64,000 nt of DNA from Methylophilus sp. 42 (GCF_000384155.1 NZ_KB913031.1:124001-188000); one strand, 5' to 3'. Positions 48,298 to 59,685 are shown, counted from the stretch's first letter. The notes: generated by a model not told the origin, from the letters alone. Numbers and translations are program-made.

Positions 48298-48641
48298 TAG
48301 GAAACAGGTGCAGTTTTTTTCAGTCTAGCCAGCAATTGTGACAAATCACGTTGTATGGCCGGAAAATCTTCGTGTTGAAAACCTTTGCGCACTTGCAGCA
48401 CCACATCAAAACCACTAGCTACTGGAGAGGTTTGTGCGCGTAATAACTCGCGCAAGACACGCTTCATATAGTTACGCTTAACCGCCAGTTTGGCGACTTT
48501 TTTCGACACGACCAAACCGTAGCGATGATGGTCTTGCTGGTTAGGCATGATGTTGGCAAACAGCCACTCACCATAAAACCGTTTCCTGAAACTAAAAACG
48601 GATGAAAATTCATCCGTTTTTTTTAGCTTGTACAATGTCAT
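48297..48641 (-). CDS. rnpA: Ribonuclease P protein component
   Basis: A 114-aa basic protein starting at the ATG at 48641 (MTLYKLKKTDEFSSVFSFRK); an in-frame TTG six codons earlier is less likely. The RNP signature is KVAKLAVKRNYMKRVLRELL (about 47-66), which binds the P RNA. It helps RNase P mature tRNA 5' ends. It lies between rpmH and yidD. Confidence 0.94.
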   Translation of the reverse strand: MTLYKLKKTDEFSSVFSFRKRFYGEWLFANIMPNQQDHHRYGLVVSKKVAKLAVKRNYMKRVLRELLRAQTSPVASGFDVVLQVRKGFQHEDFPAIQRDLSQLLARLKKTAPVS

Positions 48642-48673
48642 GCATTGAGTTTCAAGCAATGCATCGTCAGGGA

Positions 48674-48808
48674 TTACAGACCCAGACGTTTACGACCTTT
48701 AGCGCGACGAGCAGCAATCACTGCACGGCCACCTTTGGTTTTCATGCGTACCAGAAAGCCATGGGTACGTGCACGACGGGTTTTGGATGGTTGATAGGTA
48801 CGTTTCAT
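48674..48808 (-). CDS. rpmH: 50S ribosomal protein L34
   Basis: A 44-aa very basic protein: [20 protein letters not shown], then [20 protein letters not shown] and LGL. This is the standard L34 sequence and length. An AGGAG lies eight bases before the ATG. It is the first gene of the rpmH-rnpA-yidD-yidC-mnmE run and reads away from dnaA. Confidence 0.97.
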   Translation of the reverse strand: MKRTYQPSKTRRARTHGFLVRMKTKGGRAVIAARRAKGRKRLGL

Positions 48809-49133
48809 TATTAAACTCCTGCCAAATTGGCAATTAAACTGTAATCCGGCAACGCTGATTTAACAGTGAATATTTGCCGATTTCAAAAACCCTTAATTAA
48901 ACAGCAAATCGCGACCTTATGTCAATGATTTTTTTTATTTTTTTATAGGTCGTGGCTGTGGATAACTCAGGTTAAAACGTTTAGAATGTCTGCAACAGGT
49001 CAAGGTGACAATCACCATCAAGACCACGTCTTCTGCCACTCTTCCCGGCAATTATAACGAATAAACGCAAACAGCGCCTGAAACACGGAAACAGGCTGAC
49101 TTTTTGCTGACACTTTTAAAAAGCACTGGAGCA
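48809..49133. other. rpmH-dnaA intergenic region with one DnaA box
   Basis: A 325-base spacer holding the divergent rpmH and dnaA promoters. A run of T and A around 48928-48948 is followed by a perfect DnaA box, TGTGGATAA (48957-48965). This could be part of oriC or an autoregulatory site for dnaA. Beyond the box (48970-49133) I see only non-coding sequence. Confidence 0.6.
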
Positions 49134-50555
49134 ATGGAAAATTTTTGGGCCTATTGTTTGCTCAAGTTCGAAAAAGAACTTTCGGCACAACAATACAATA
49201 CCTGGATTAAACCCCTGAAAGCACGCGTCAATGGCGAGGCGGTGCAGATTGTCGCGCCTAATAAATTTGTCATGCAGTGGGTAAAAAGCAAGTTTTTCAC
49301 CCGCATTGCCACCATTGCGACCGAATTATCCCCCAGCGCAGTCGTTGAACTCATCGTAGATACGTCTGAGCAGGCCGCGCCCGCACCTAGCGCGGCGCCA
49401 ATAAAAACTACGCCATCTGCGCAATCACCAGTAGAAGCGGTGGTTGCAGCGGCCACACAACAACACACAGCCAGAGTCATTGATAAAAAACCGGTGAGCA
49501 ACCGCGCCCCGGCCAAACATCTCAAGTCAGAGAAAAGCAGTGGCCTCAATGACAGCTTCCTGTTTGATAACTATGTCACCGGCCGCGCCAACCAATTGGC
49601 ACGTGCTGCAGCCATTCAAGTAGCAGGCAATCCTGGCCAGGCGTATAACCCCTTGTTTATTTATGGTGGTGTGGGCTTGGGCAAAACCCATTTGTTGCAG
49701 GCGATTGGCAATGAGCTGAAAAAAGCCAAGCCAGAAGCCAATATACGCTACCTGCACGCTGAGCGTTATGTGTCTGACGTGGTGAAAGCTTACGAAAACA
49801 AGGCCTTTGACGAGTTCAAGCAGCAATATCATTCGCTCGACTTATTATTGATTGATGATATTCAGTTCTTTGCCAAAAAAACCCGTACACAAGAAGAGTT
49901 TTTCTACGCCTTTAACTCTTTAATCGAAGAGAAAAAACAAATCGTCATCACTTGCGATACGTATCCCAAAGAGATCGTAGACATGGATGAGCGCCTGCGT
50001 ACGCGTTTTAGCTGGGGCCTGACTGTAGCAGTTGAACCGCCGGAACTGGAAATGCGCGTCGCAATTTTGCGCAAAAAAGCTGAAAACCTCAAAATCAACC
50101 TGCATGAAGATGTGGCGTTCTTCGTCGCCAAGCAGATTCGCTCCAGCGTGCGTGAGCTTGAAGGTGCGCTAAACCGTATTATTGCCATGGCCAATTTCAC
50201 CGGCCATGCCATTGATGTGCATCTGGCTAAAGATGCCTTACGCGACCTGATTGCTGTGCGTGGACGCCAGATCACCATTGAAAACATCCAGAAAACAGTC
50301 GCTGACTACTATAAGATTAAAGTCAGCGACATGTTTAGTAAAAAACGTTCACGGAATGTCGCCAGACCACGTCAGGTCGCGATGTCACTGGCACGTGAAC
50401 TGACCAATCACAGTTTCCCGGAAATCGGTGAAGCTTTTGGCGGACGTCACCACACCACCGTGATGCATGCCTGTGAAGAAATTGAACAATTACGCTTAAA
50501 TGACCAAACGTTAGCGCGCGATATTGGTTTGCTAACGCAAGTCATTCGTGATTAG
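49134..50555 (+). CDS. dnaA: Chromosomal replication initiator DnaA
   Basis: A 473-aa initiator. The start at ATG 49134 (MENFWAYCLLKFEKELSAQQ) is preferred over an in-frame TTG ten codons upstream, because the conserved N terminus begins here, although its GGAG is only two bases away. Domain I (about 1-80), a variable linker, then the AAA+ domain with GGVGLGKTHLLQAIGNEL and DLLLIDDIQFF, and the C-terminal DnaA-box binding signature (GGRHHTTVMHACEEIEQL). It opens oriC and heads the dnaA-dnaN-gyrB run. Confidence 0.96.
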   Translation: MENFWAYCLLKFEKELSAQQYNTWIKPLKARVNGEAVQIVAPNKFVMQWVKSKFFTRIATIATELSPSAVVELIVDTSEQAAPAPSAAPIKTTPSAQSPVEAVVAAATQQHTARVIDKKPVSNRAPAKHLKSEKSSGLNDSFLFDNYVTGRANQLARAAAIQVAGNPGQAYNPLFIYGGVGLGKTHLLQAIGNELKKAKPEANIRYLHAERYVSDVVKAYENKAFDEFKQQYHSLDLLLIDDIQFFAKKTRTQEEFFYAFNSLIEEKKQIVITCDTYPKEIVDMDERLRTRFSWGLTVAVEPPELEMRVAILRKKAENLKINLHEDVAFFVAKQIRSSVRELEGALNRIIAMANFTGHAIDVHLAKDALRDLIAVRGRQITIENIQKTVADYYKIKVSDMFSKKRSRNVARPRQVAMSLARELTNHSFPEIGEAFGGRHHTTVMHACEEIEQLRLNDQTLARDIGLLTQVIRD

Positions 50556-50812
50556 GGAAAAAAATTTTAACAAGATAAGCTGTGGATAAGTTGAGAATGA
50601 CGTGTGTTTAAATATTGCGTATAGACAGGATAAAATCAGTTTACAATATCAGCCACAAATAATGCATGTTTAAAACGCAATTTATACACAAGCTAAAATG
50701 TTTGTAAGTCTTTGAATTAAATTAATTTTTAGAGTTACCCACAAAAAAGTCGTACATTACTATTAGTCTTATCTTTTATATATTGAAATAAAGTTATTAA
50801 TCAGGTCAGGCC
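50556..50812. other. oriC: Candidate oriC (dnaA-dnaN intergenic)
   Basis: In 257 bases there are two perfect TTATNCACA boxes, TGTGGATAA (50581-50589) and TTATACACA (50682-50690), and two with one mismatch, TGTGTTTAA (50603-50611) and TTACCCACA (50735-50743). AT-rich stretches lie near 50711-50732 and 50760-50800. More boxes here than in the rpmH-dnaA spacer favour this as the origin core, but both may contribute. Confidence 0.6.
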
Positions 50813-51916
50813 ATGCAAATCAAAATAAACCGTGAGGTACTGCTTAAACCCCTCAATAGTGTCACTGGCATCGTAGAGCGCAGACATACACTGCCTATCC
50901 TTTCTAATCTGCTGGTGAACATCAAGCAGCAAGAAATGCATCTGACAGCCACGGATCTGGAAATGCAGATTTCGCTGAGAGTCAATGGCGGGGTAGAAGG
51001 TGAATTGAGTACCACCATCTCTGCAAAAAAATTGCTGGATATTTGTCGCTCATTGCCAGATAGCTCGTCTATTGAAATGAACAACCAGGACAACCGCATT
51101 ACGCTGAAGGCAGGCAAGAGCCGTTTTAACTTGCAAACTTTGCCAGCGGCTGATTATCCTTTGATGAGTAAAGCCAGCGGCCAGAACATCAGTTTCAGCC
51201 TGGCGCAGTCAGAGCTTAAGCGCCTGTTGAAACAGGTTGAGTTTGCCATGGCCCAGCAAGATATCCGTTATTACCTCAATGGTTTGTTGCTCGAAGTGAA
51301 TGGCAACCAGTTGCATGTTGTGGGCACTGATGGCCATCGTTTGAGCTATACCAACACCACGCTGGATCAAAGTTTTGAAAAAACGGAAGTTATCTTGCCG
51401 CGTAAAACCGTGCTGGAGCTGACCAAGTTACTGGATGAACAATCTGAAGCACCAGTCGTCATTGATTTACTCAATGGCCAGGTCAGTTTTGAGTTTGGTG
51501 ATATTCAACTGATCAGCAAAGTGATTGACGGCAAGTTCCCCGATTACAACCGCGTGATCCCAACCGGCCATCAAAATACCTTTATGGTGAACCGCGTGGC
51601 GATTTTGAGTGCCTTGCAACGTGCTTCGATTTTGTCTAACGAAAAATACCGCAGTATTCGCATGGTCATCACGCAAGGCCTGCTCAAGCTGATTAGCACC
51701 AACACCGAGCAAGAAGAAGCGGAAGAAGAACTGGAAATTGATTACAGTCAGGTAGCGCTGGATATTGGCTTTAATGTCACTTATCTGATTGATGTGCTGA
51801 ATAACCTGGGGGATGAGCAAATTGAGTTTGCTTTTGCCGACGCCAACAGTAGTTGCCTGATTACAGCTGCCAGCGATAGCAACTATAAATACGTTGTGAT
51901 GCCAATGCGCATATAA
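50813..51916 (+). CDS. dnaN: DNA polymerase III beta subunit (sliding clamp)
   Basis: A 367-aa clamp, same size as E. coli (366). Three repeated clamp domains are visible; the N terminus MQIKINREVLLKPLNSVTGI and VVGTDGHRLSYTN in domain 2 are typical. The C terminus SNYKYVVMPMRI gives the M-P-M-R closing motif by the protein-binding pocket. It is followed not by recF but by a parS site and gyrB. Confidence 0.96.
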   Translation: MQIKINREVLLKPLNSVTGIVERRHTLPILSNLLVNIKQQEMHLTATDLEMQISLRVNGGVEGELSTTISAKKLLDICRSLPDSSSIEMNNQDNRITLKAGKSRFNLQTLPAADYPLMSKASGQNISFSLAQSELKRLLKQVEFAMAQQDIRYYLNGLLLEVNGNQLHVVGTDGHRLSYTNTTLDQSFEKTEVILPRKTVLELTKLLDEQSEAPVVIDLLNGQVSFEFGDIQLISKVIDGKFPDYNRVIPTGHQNTFMVNRVAILSALQRASILSNEKYRSIRMVITQGLLKLISTNTEQEEAEEELEIDYSQVALDIGFNVTYLIDVLNNLGDEQIEFAFADANSSCLITAASDSNYKYVVMPMRI

Positions 51917-51928
51917 TGCCTGCACCCG

Positions 51929-51944
51929 TGTTTCACGTGAAACA
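51929..51944. promoter_or_regulatory. parS: parS centromere site (dnaN-gyrB spacer)
   Basis: Perfect 16-bp palindrome TGTTTCACGTGAAACA in the 70-base spacer, the site closest to the candidate origin and the only intergenic one. Confidence 0.93.
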
Positions 51945-51962
51945 CGTTGCAGTGACTTTTAA

Positions 51963-54392
<2,430 letters not shown>

Positions 54393-54414
54393 GGAAATTC
54401 GTTTTCACCTGTAA

Positions 54415-54441
54415 TAAAAAAGCGCCCTCAGGCGCTTTTTT
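54415..54441 (+). terminator. Terminator after gyrB
   Basis: Stem AAAAAAGCGCC / GGCGCTTTTTT with a CTCA loop, about 25 bases after the gyrB stop. Confidence 0.92.
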
Positions 54442-54663
54442 ATTATTCTGCCATTCGTTTGATTTTTAGCGTTGCAGGATTACAGGCTGATATGATTCTC
54501 GGCGCACCTGCGCTTAAAATACTCTCCAGGACATACCTTGGGGTGGGCAGCAGCCTATTCGTGCGCTAGGCGGCCTTGCTAGCACTTTCTATGACATCTA
54601 CGACGGATAAAGGGCAGGCCCTGGCGCTCGACAGGATGAATTACCGCTGAGCCAGCAGCTAAT
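54442..54663. other. Non-coding spacer with a possible gene remnant
   Basis: This spacer separates gyrB from the hydrolase gene. One frame between stops reads QDIPWGGQQPIRALGGLAST and then FYDIYDG before a stop (roughly 54520-54609). It has no start and no recognised parent; it may be a decayed fragment or chance. Nothing else is visible. Confidence 0.3.
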
Positions 54664-55437
54664 TTATGCGGTCGGCCCGATAAACTGCCTGATTAACTGG
54701 CAGAGTGTGTGAAAAGCAGGATGCTGGCTGTTACTTAAGTTCAAAGTATTATCCTCCAGTCTTTGTACTTGCACTGGCACGCCAGCGAGCACCAGTTTTG
54801 TGGCATAGGTTTCAGCTTCATCCCTGAGCGGGTTGGTGTCACTGTTGATGATCATGGCGGGTACCAGTCCGGCCAGTCGACAGGAGTTGACCGGCGACAC
54901 ATACGGATGCAAGGCATTGCTGGCCACCTGCGTATAATCCGCCCACGCCCGGCGACAGGGGCTATCTGCCACAGCTGCCAGTGATTTTGACGTTTGTAGC
55001 GCATCCAGCATGGGGTTGATCAATATTTGTCCTTGCAGGCTGCATTGATTACGGCAAGTTAATCCGCGGTCGCGAAACAGCATGGCGACGACTGCTGCCA
55101 GATTGCCTCCCGCTTGCTCCCCGGCAACAAAGATCCTTTTGGTATCCGCGCCTATTGTTTTCGCGTGCGCACTTACCCACGCCAGCGCTGCGTAGGCGAC
55201 TTCTATGGTGTCAGGAAACTGCATGGCCGGCGCCAAGGGATAGGCGACACACACTACCACCATGTGCTCAGAGAGCGCATGGGCGATGTCATAAGCGGTT
55301 TCAATACTGCCGCAGTTAAACAACCCGCCATGAAAATAAATCAGGACGGGTTGTTTGCGTTTAGCATCGCCTTTGCCAAACACCTGCAAAGTAATTGGTG
55401 TTGCACTGGTCGAGTATTCAAAGGTTGTTGTCCACAT
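54664..55437 (-). CDS. Alpha/beta-hydrolase (HSL-type) lacking the nucleophile serine
   Basis: A 257-aa protein with the hormone-sensitive-lipase layout: oxyanion-hole FHGGLF (H36-G38), then VCVAYPLAP and the nucleophile elbow. The elbow reads G106-E-Q-A-G-G111 where active esterases have G-D-S-A-G-G, so Gln108 stands at the serine position. An acid (SDTNPLRDEAETYA) and a His (HPAF) are present near the end. It is therefore probably not a standard esterase. It is the last gene of an SDR-GST-hydrolase operon, three bases after the GST stop. The cysteines and Gly/Ala-rich core look intact, so it is not obviously decaying. Confidence 0.8.
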   Translation of the reverse strand: MWTTTFEYSTSATPITLQVFGKGDAKRKQPVLIYFHGGLFNCGSIETAYDIAHALSEHMVVVCVAYPLAPAMQFPDTIEVAYAALAWVSAHAKTIGADTKRIFVAGEQAGGNLAAVVAMLFRDRGLTCRNQCSLQGQILINPMLDALQTSKSLAAVADSPCRRAWADYTQVASNALHPYVSPVNSCRLAGLVPAMIINSDTNPLRDEAETYATKLVLAGVPVQVQRLEDNTLNLSNSQHPAFHTLCQLIRQFIGPTA

Positions 55438-55440
55438 GGC

Positions 55441-56076
55441 TTAAAGTGTTGGCACCACCATGCCTCGCTTAACCGCAGGGCGTTCGCCCACTGTTTTTAA
55501 CCAGCGTTGCAACGCTGGTTTAGTGTCAAACGAGCCATTTAAAGCTTCTTTGAAATAGACCGTAGCCGCTTGTACCCAAGGGTAGCAGGCAATATCAGCG
55601 ATTGAATACTTTTCACCTGCCAGATAAGCATTGCTTGTTAACTGCTTCTCCATCACCGTGAACAATCTCTCCACTTCTTCGGTAAATCGCGCAATGGCTA
55701 ATGGTGATTTCTCCTGGCTTCTCACTGCGAAAAAACCAAGCTGTCCTAACATTGGCCCCAGCGCGCTGGTTTGCCAGTGCAACCATTCCATAGCGCTATA
55801 GCGTGCCTGTCCATGAGGTGCCAGAAACTGGCCGCTTTTCTCCGCCAGATAAGTCAGAATAGCGCCGCTCTCAAAAATCACGACCGGGTCGCGATCTGGT
55901 TCAGTATCGATGATGGCCGGAATCTTGTTATTATGCGAAATCGCGCTGAAATGGGCAGAAAACTGTTCCAGCTTGCCCAGATCAACCGGGCTCACTGCAT
56001 AGTCGAGTCCTAACTCCTCCAGCAGGATGGAGATTTTTCGACCATTCGGCGTTGCCCATGTATATAAGTTGATCAT
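55441..56076 (-). CDS. Glutathione S-transferase family protein
   Basis: A 211-aa protein of the YfcG/YghU type. The thioredoxin-like N domain is MINLYTWATPNGRKISILLE with the TPNG.K site, HNNKIPAIID with the cis-Pro, and ESGAILTYLAEKSG that binds the glutathione gamma-Glu. The helical C domain follows from about 90. These proteins often act as disulfide-bond reductases or peroxidases. It is the middle gene of the operon, 17 bases after the SDR gene and three before the hydrolase. Confidence 0.9.
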   Translation of the reverse strand: MINLYTWATPNGRKISILLEELGLDYAVSPVDLGKLEQFSAHFSAISHNNKIPAIIDTEPDRDPVVIFESGAILTYLAEKSGQFLAPHGQARYSAMEWLHWQTSALGPMLGQLGFFAVRSQEKSPLAIARFTEEVERLFTVMEKQLTSNAYLAGEKYSIADIACYPWVQAATVYFKEALNGSFDTKPALQRWLKTVGERPAVKRGMVVPTL

Positions 56077-56093
56077 TTATTTACTCTCTAAAA

Positions 56094-56843
56094 TTAACGC
56101 AAGCCACCACCTACCAACAATTGCTCGCCAGTCAGCCAGTAGGAATCCTCAGAGGCTAAAAAGGCTGCCACTGATGCAATATCATTCGGCTGGCCAGTGC
56201 GCCCCAGTGGTGTTTGTGCTACATAGCCGCTCTCCATCTCTGAGCCAATCACACCAGCGGTTTGGGTGCCTTCTGTTGCTACCAGGCCAGGGTTCAAGGC
56301 ATTGACGCGAATCTTGCGTGGGCCCAGTTCTTTAGATAATGAGCCAGTAATTGCATCCACTGCGCCTTTGGTGGCGGTGTATACGGCAGCACCTGGAGGC
56401 GTTAAGCGGCTGACCACTGAGCCGATGTTGATAATACTGCCGCCCTCAGGTAAGTATTTGACCGCGGCTTGCGTGGTGAGCAACAAGCCCAGCACGTTAA
56501 TGTTGAATTGTTTGTGGAAATGTTCAGGGGTGATCTCTTCAATGGTGGCAAATTCGTAGATACCGGAGTTGTTGACCAAAATATCCAGTTTGCCAAAGTT
56601 GCTGATCGCTGCTTCAATAATGGCTTGCGCCTCGGCCGCCTCGCTCACACTGCCACCCACGGCAACCGCCTTGCCACCGGCCTGGGTAATCTCGGCCACC
56701 ACTTTATCTGCACCTGCTTTACTGGATAAATAATTAACGACCACTGCGGCACCATCTCGTGCAAAACGTTTGGCAATTTCTGCGCCTATGCCTTTGGATG
56801 CACCAGTCACCACGGCCACTTTACCTTCAAGTTTCTTGCTCAT
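56094..56843 (-). CDS. SDR-family 3-oxoacyl-ACP-reductase-like oxidoreductase
   Basis: A 249-aa classical SDR. The NADP-binding motif is TGASKGIG (13-20), NNSG (91-94, usually NNAG), with catalytic S142, Y155 and K159 (YTATK). The C-terminal GEQLLVGGGL is typical. The reaction may be reduction of a ketone or aldehyde; the substrate is unknown. It is the first gene of the SDR-GST-hydrolase operon, divergent from the LysR gene, which probably controls it. Confidence 0.9.
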   Translation of the reverse strand: MSKKLEGKVAVVTGASKGIGAEIAKRFARDGAAVVVNYLSSKAGADKVVAEITQAGGKAVAVGGSVSEAAEAQAIIEAAISNFGKLDILVNNSGIYEFATIEEITPEHFHKQFNINVLGLLLTTQAAVKYLPEGGSIINIGSVVSRLTPPGAAVYTATKGAVDAITGSLSKELGPRKIRVNALNPGLVATEGTQTAGVIGSEMESGYVAQTPLGRTGQPNDIASVAAFLASEDSYWLTGEQLLVGGGLR

Positions 56844-56981
56844 AAAAATCTCCTAAATAAAAAGTAATGAAGTTGTTTAAATCTGCTGACCACTATAAAT
56901 AAATAAAAATCACAGCTAAATAAGCTAAATATGCAATCACTGTGCTAATTTATTGGACAATCAAGATCAACAAGGAAGTGT
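56844..56981. promoter_or_regulatory. Divergent promoter region of the LysR regulator and SDR operon
   Basis: A 138-base AT-rich spacer. A 9-base unit, AGCTAAATA, is repeated head to tail at 56914-56931, next to GCAATCAC. LysR proteins bind such divergent regions; a T-N11-A box could not be chosen with confidence among the AT-rich sequence. Confidence 0.45.
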
Positions 56982-57896
56982 ATGGACCGCTTTGACACCA
57001 TGCTGGCGTTCACGCGAGTGGTAGAACTCGAGAGTTTCACCAAAGCCGCACTGTCACTCAACCTGCCCAAGACCACGGTCTCGGCGCAGGTGCTGGCGCT
57101 GGAGAAACGCCTGCGCGTCAAACTGCTGCACCGCACCACCCGGCGCATTAGCGTCACCACTGATGGCGCAGCGTATTACGAGCGCGCGATCCGGCTACTA
57201 AACGAACTCGAAGAAACCGAGGCCTCGCTTAAACAGGCCACGGTCAGTGCAAAAGGGCGGTTACGGGTAGATGTTCCTACCCCGTTGGGGAGGTTAGTGA
57301 TTATTCCGTCGCTGCCGGATTTTTTTAAACGTTACCCGGAAATACAACTGGAGATCGGCTGTGATGACAGGCCGATTGATTTGCTGGAAGAGGGCGTTGA
57401 TTGTGTGATCCGCATCGGCAATCTGCTCGATTCCAGCCTGGTCGCCCGCCGTGTTGGCACCATGCAGTTTTTGCTGGTAGCCTCGCCAGAGTATTTAAAA
57501 ACCTACGGCACACCACAAACCCCGGACGACCTGCAACGTCACCAGGCTGTGCACTTCTTTTCATCCAAAACCGGCAAAGTGCGCAACTTCATCCTTCAGC
57601 AAAATGGCGTAGAGCAAGAAATCCCTACCATACGCAAACTGGCCATTAATAATGGTGACGCGATTGTCGCCGCTGCACTGGCAGGCATAGGCATCTGCCA
57701 ATTGCCTACGTTTATGGTGCAAGGCTATTTAAGTGACGGTAAGTTAGAAAAGGTATTGAAGGATTACCCGGCCGGCAGTTTGCCTATCAATGCGCTGTAT
57801 CCACAAAACAGACATCTCTCATCGAAGGTGCGGGCCTTTATTGAGTGGGTGGCGGAGTTGTTTTCTGAATGTAGCTTGCTACAGAACGTACGCTGA
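56982..57896 (+). CDS. LysR-family transcriptional regulator
   Basis: A 304-aa regulator. The N-terminal winged HTH is MLAFTRVVELESFTKAALSL, NLPKTTVSAQVLALEKRLRV and LLHRTTRRISVT (1-65). The effector-binding domain runs from about 90. The pattern is the AaeR/DsdC-like LysR subgroup common beside SDR and quinone-handling genes. It diverges from the SDR-GST-hydrolase operon and is likely its regulator. It converges on the antiporter gene with one base between. Confidence 0.9.
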   Translation: MDRFDTMLAFTRVVELESFTKAALSLNLPKTTVSAQVLALEKRLRVKLLHRTTRRISVTTDGAAYYERAIRLLNELEETEASLKQATVSAKGRLRVDVPTPLGRLVIIPSLPDFFKRYPEIQLEIGCDDRPIDLLEEGVDCVIRIGNLLDSSLVARRVGTMQFLLVASPEYLKTYGTPQTPDDLQRHQAVHFFSSKTGKVRNFILQQNGVEQEIPTIRKLAINNGDAIVAAALAGIGICQLPTFMVQGYLSDGKLEKVLKDYPAGSLPINALYPQNRHLSSKVRAFIEWVAELFSECSLLQNVR

Positions 57897-57897
57897 A

Positions 57898-59685
57898 TCA
57901 AGGCGCTGCTTGCACCTCATTTTTTTCGGCACTCGTGCTTTCCATTTCCAGCAGGGTTTTCAGATCCTGGCGACCTTGCTCCATGACGCTGGATAAGGCT
58001 TTTCTGTCATGCCTGATTTTAAGTGTGGCTTCCAGTTGTTCCTGGTCGTGTTTTTCAAATTGCTTGATGATTCTGGCCGCCGCACTGGCGGTTTCACCAA
58101 TAGCGACCAGGGATTGTTTAGCCGCTTCTAATGAAGAGTAAAACGTTTCCCGAATCGGATGTAAATCCAGCTCGCGTAAATCAAACGCGTCCGTTCTGCT
58201 TCTGGCCCTGGCCACAATCGCTACCTGCGGCCAGCGCTCTTTAACCAGCCTTGCCATCTCCAATGCCGCATGGGAGTCATTAACCGCAATCACCAGTAAC
58301 TTTGCCTCGGCAATGCCTGCTTCTTCCAGCAGGTCCAGTCTGGAGGCATCGCCGTAATAACAACGCCAGCCAAATTGCCGTGTTAAATCAACCTGGTTAG
58401 GGTCGTTATCAATCAGGGTAGGGGTGATGCCTTTGGCCATGAGTACGCGGCCGACGATTTGCCCAAAGCGACCAAAACCGGCAATGATGACGGCGTTATT
58501 TTCGGGGATGGCGTCTTTGGGGCGTTCGCTGCATTGCAGGCCGACAAACGCGTCATACAGCAACAGCAGTATCGGTGTGGTCAGCATGGAGACGGCGACC
58601 ATGGCATTGAGGATGTTGTAGGTGTCGCGTGAAATGGAGTCTTGTGCGAGTGCCAGGCCAAAAATCACAAAGGCGAATTCACCGATTTGCGACAATGATG
58701 CGCCGAACAGCAACTTGTCACGCAGTGGGTATTTAAACAGCCAGCCCAGGCCCACCAGCACCAATAGTTTGGTGAGTACAATCAGTAAGGCGCCGCCAAA
58801 AATCAGCAATGGCTGGTTGGCAACCAGCGCTAGATCGACGGTCATGCCCACGGCAATAAAAAACAGGCCGAGCAGCAAGCCTTTCACCGGCTCAATATCC
58901 AGCCTCAGCTCATAGCGGTATTCCGAGTCGGCCAATAACACACCAGCCAGAAAAGTGCCCAGCGCCATCGACAAGCCTACCGACTCCATGGCGAGCGAGA
59001 TACCAATCACCAGCAATAATGAAAAAGCGACAAAAATCTCGCGCACACCGGTTTGCGCAATCACGCGCATGATAGGGCGCAACACCGTCCGGCTGGCCAG
59101 AACAATGGCGACGATCACGGCAACTGCCTTAGCCACAGCCAACAGGTCAACGCTGGCGCCTGTATGATTAGGCGCAATAAACGCCAGCAGCATAAACAGC
59201 GGGATCACCGATAAATCCTGAAACAGCAAGGTGGCAAACGCAGCCTGGCCGCCAGCAGTGTGTAATTGTTTTTTCTCAATCAGCGCGGTCAGCCCAATGG
59301 CGGTTGAAGACATGGCGACGCCCATGCCGATAATCAGTGCCTCAGGCCAGCTAAAATGCAGGCTATGCGCAATCACCGTCACCAAACCTATGGTCAGCGT
59401 CACTTGCAAGCCACCCAGCCCAAACAGCAGTTTGCGTAACTCCCATACTTTTTGCGATTCAAGTTCCAGACCAATCAGGAACAACATCAGCACCACGCCA
59501 AACTCGGCAAAGTGCAGCACATGTTCCGGGTCCGCAATCAGTTTTAAGGCATAAGGCCCAATCAAAATGCCCGCAATCAAATACCCCAGCACCGAGCCCA
59601 AGCCCAGCCGCTTGAATACGGGCACTAAAATAATGGCGGCAGACAGGTAAATCGCTGCCTGGACGAGAAAGCTGGAGGTATTCAT
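57898..59685 (-). CDS. Monovalent cation:proton antiporter (CPA2, KefB/KefC-like)
   Basis: A 595-aa protein, started at the ATG at 59685 (MNTSSFLVQAAIYLSAAIIL); a GTG 14 codons upstream is the alternative. About 12 transmembrane helices (1-385) include GLGSVLGYLIAGILIGPYAL and the exchanger core. A cytoplasmic TrkA-N domain (VIIAGFGRFGQIVGRVLMAK, about 400) and a helical tail rich in Glu/Lys follow. Kef systems exchange K+ for H+ and are gated by glutathione adducts or nucleotides. It neighbours a GST gene, which fits but is not proof. No KefF/KefG partner is adjacent. Confidence 0.88.
   Translation of the reverse strand: MNTSSFLVQAAIYLSAAIILVPVFKRLGLGSVLGYLIAGILIGPYALKLIADPEHVLHFAEFGVVLMLFLIGLELESQKVWELRKLLFGLGGLQVTLTIGLVTVIAHSLHFSWPEALIIGMGVAMSSTAIGLTALIEKKQLHTAGGQAAFATLLFQDLSVIPLFMLLAFIAPNHTGASVDLLAVAKAVAVIVAIVLASRTVLRPIMRVIAQTGVREIFVAFSLLLVIGISLAMESVGLSMALGTFLAGVLLADSEYRYELRLDIEPVKGLLLGLFFIAVGMTVDLALVANQPLLIFGGALLIVLTKLLVLVGLGWLFKYPLRDKLLFGASLSQIGEFAFVIFGLALAQDSISRDTYNILNAMVAVSMLTTPILLLLYDAFVGLQCSERPKDAIPENNAVIIAGFGRFGQIVGRVLMAKGITPTLIDNDPNQVDLTRQFGWRCYYGDASRLDLLEEAGIAEAKLLVIAVNDSHAALEMARLVKERWPQVAIVARARSRTDAFDLRELDLHPIRETFYSSLEAAKQSLVAIGETASAAARIIKQFEKHDQEQLEATLKIRHDRKALSSVMEQGRQDLKTLLEMESTSAEKNEVQAAP

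Noticed and set aside
49104-49133. TTG start ten codons upstream for dnaA
   Set aside because: The conserved DnaA N terminus begins at the ATG at 49134 and the upstream codons look like leader.
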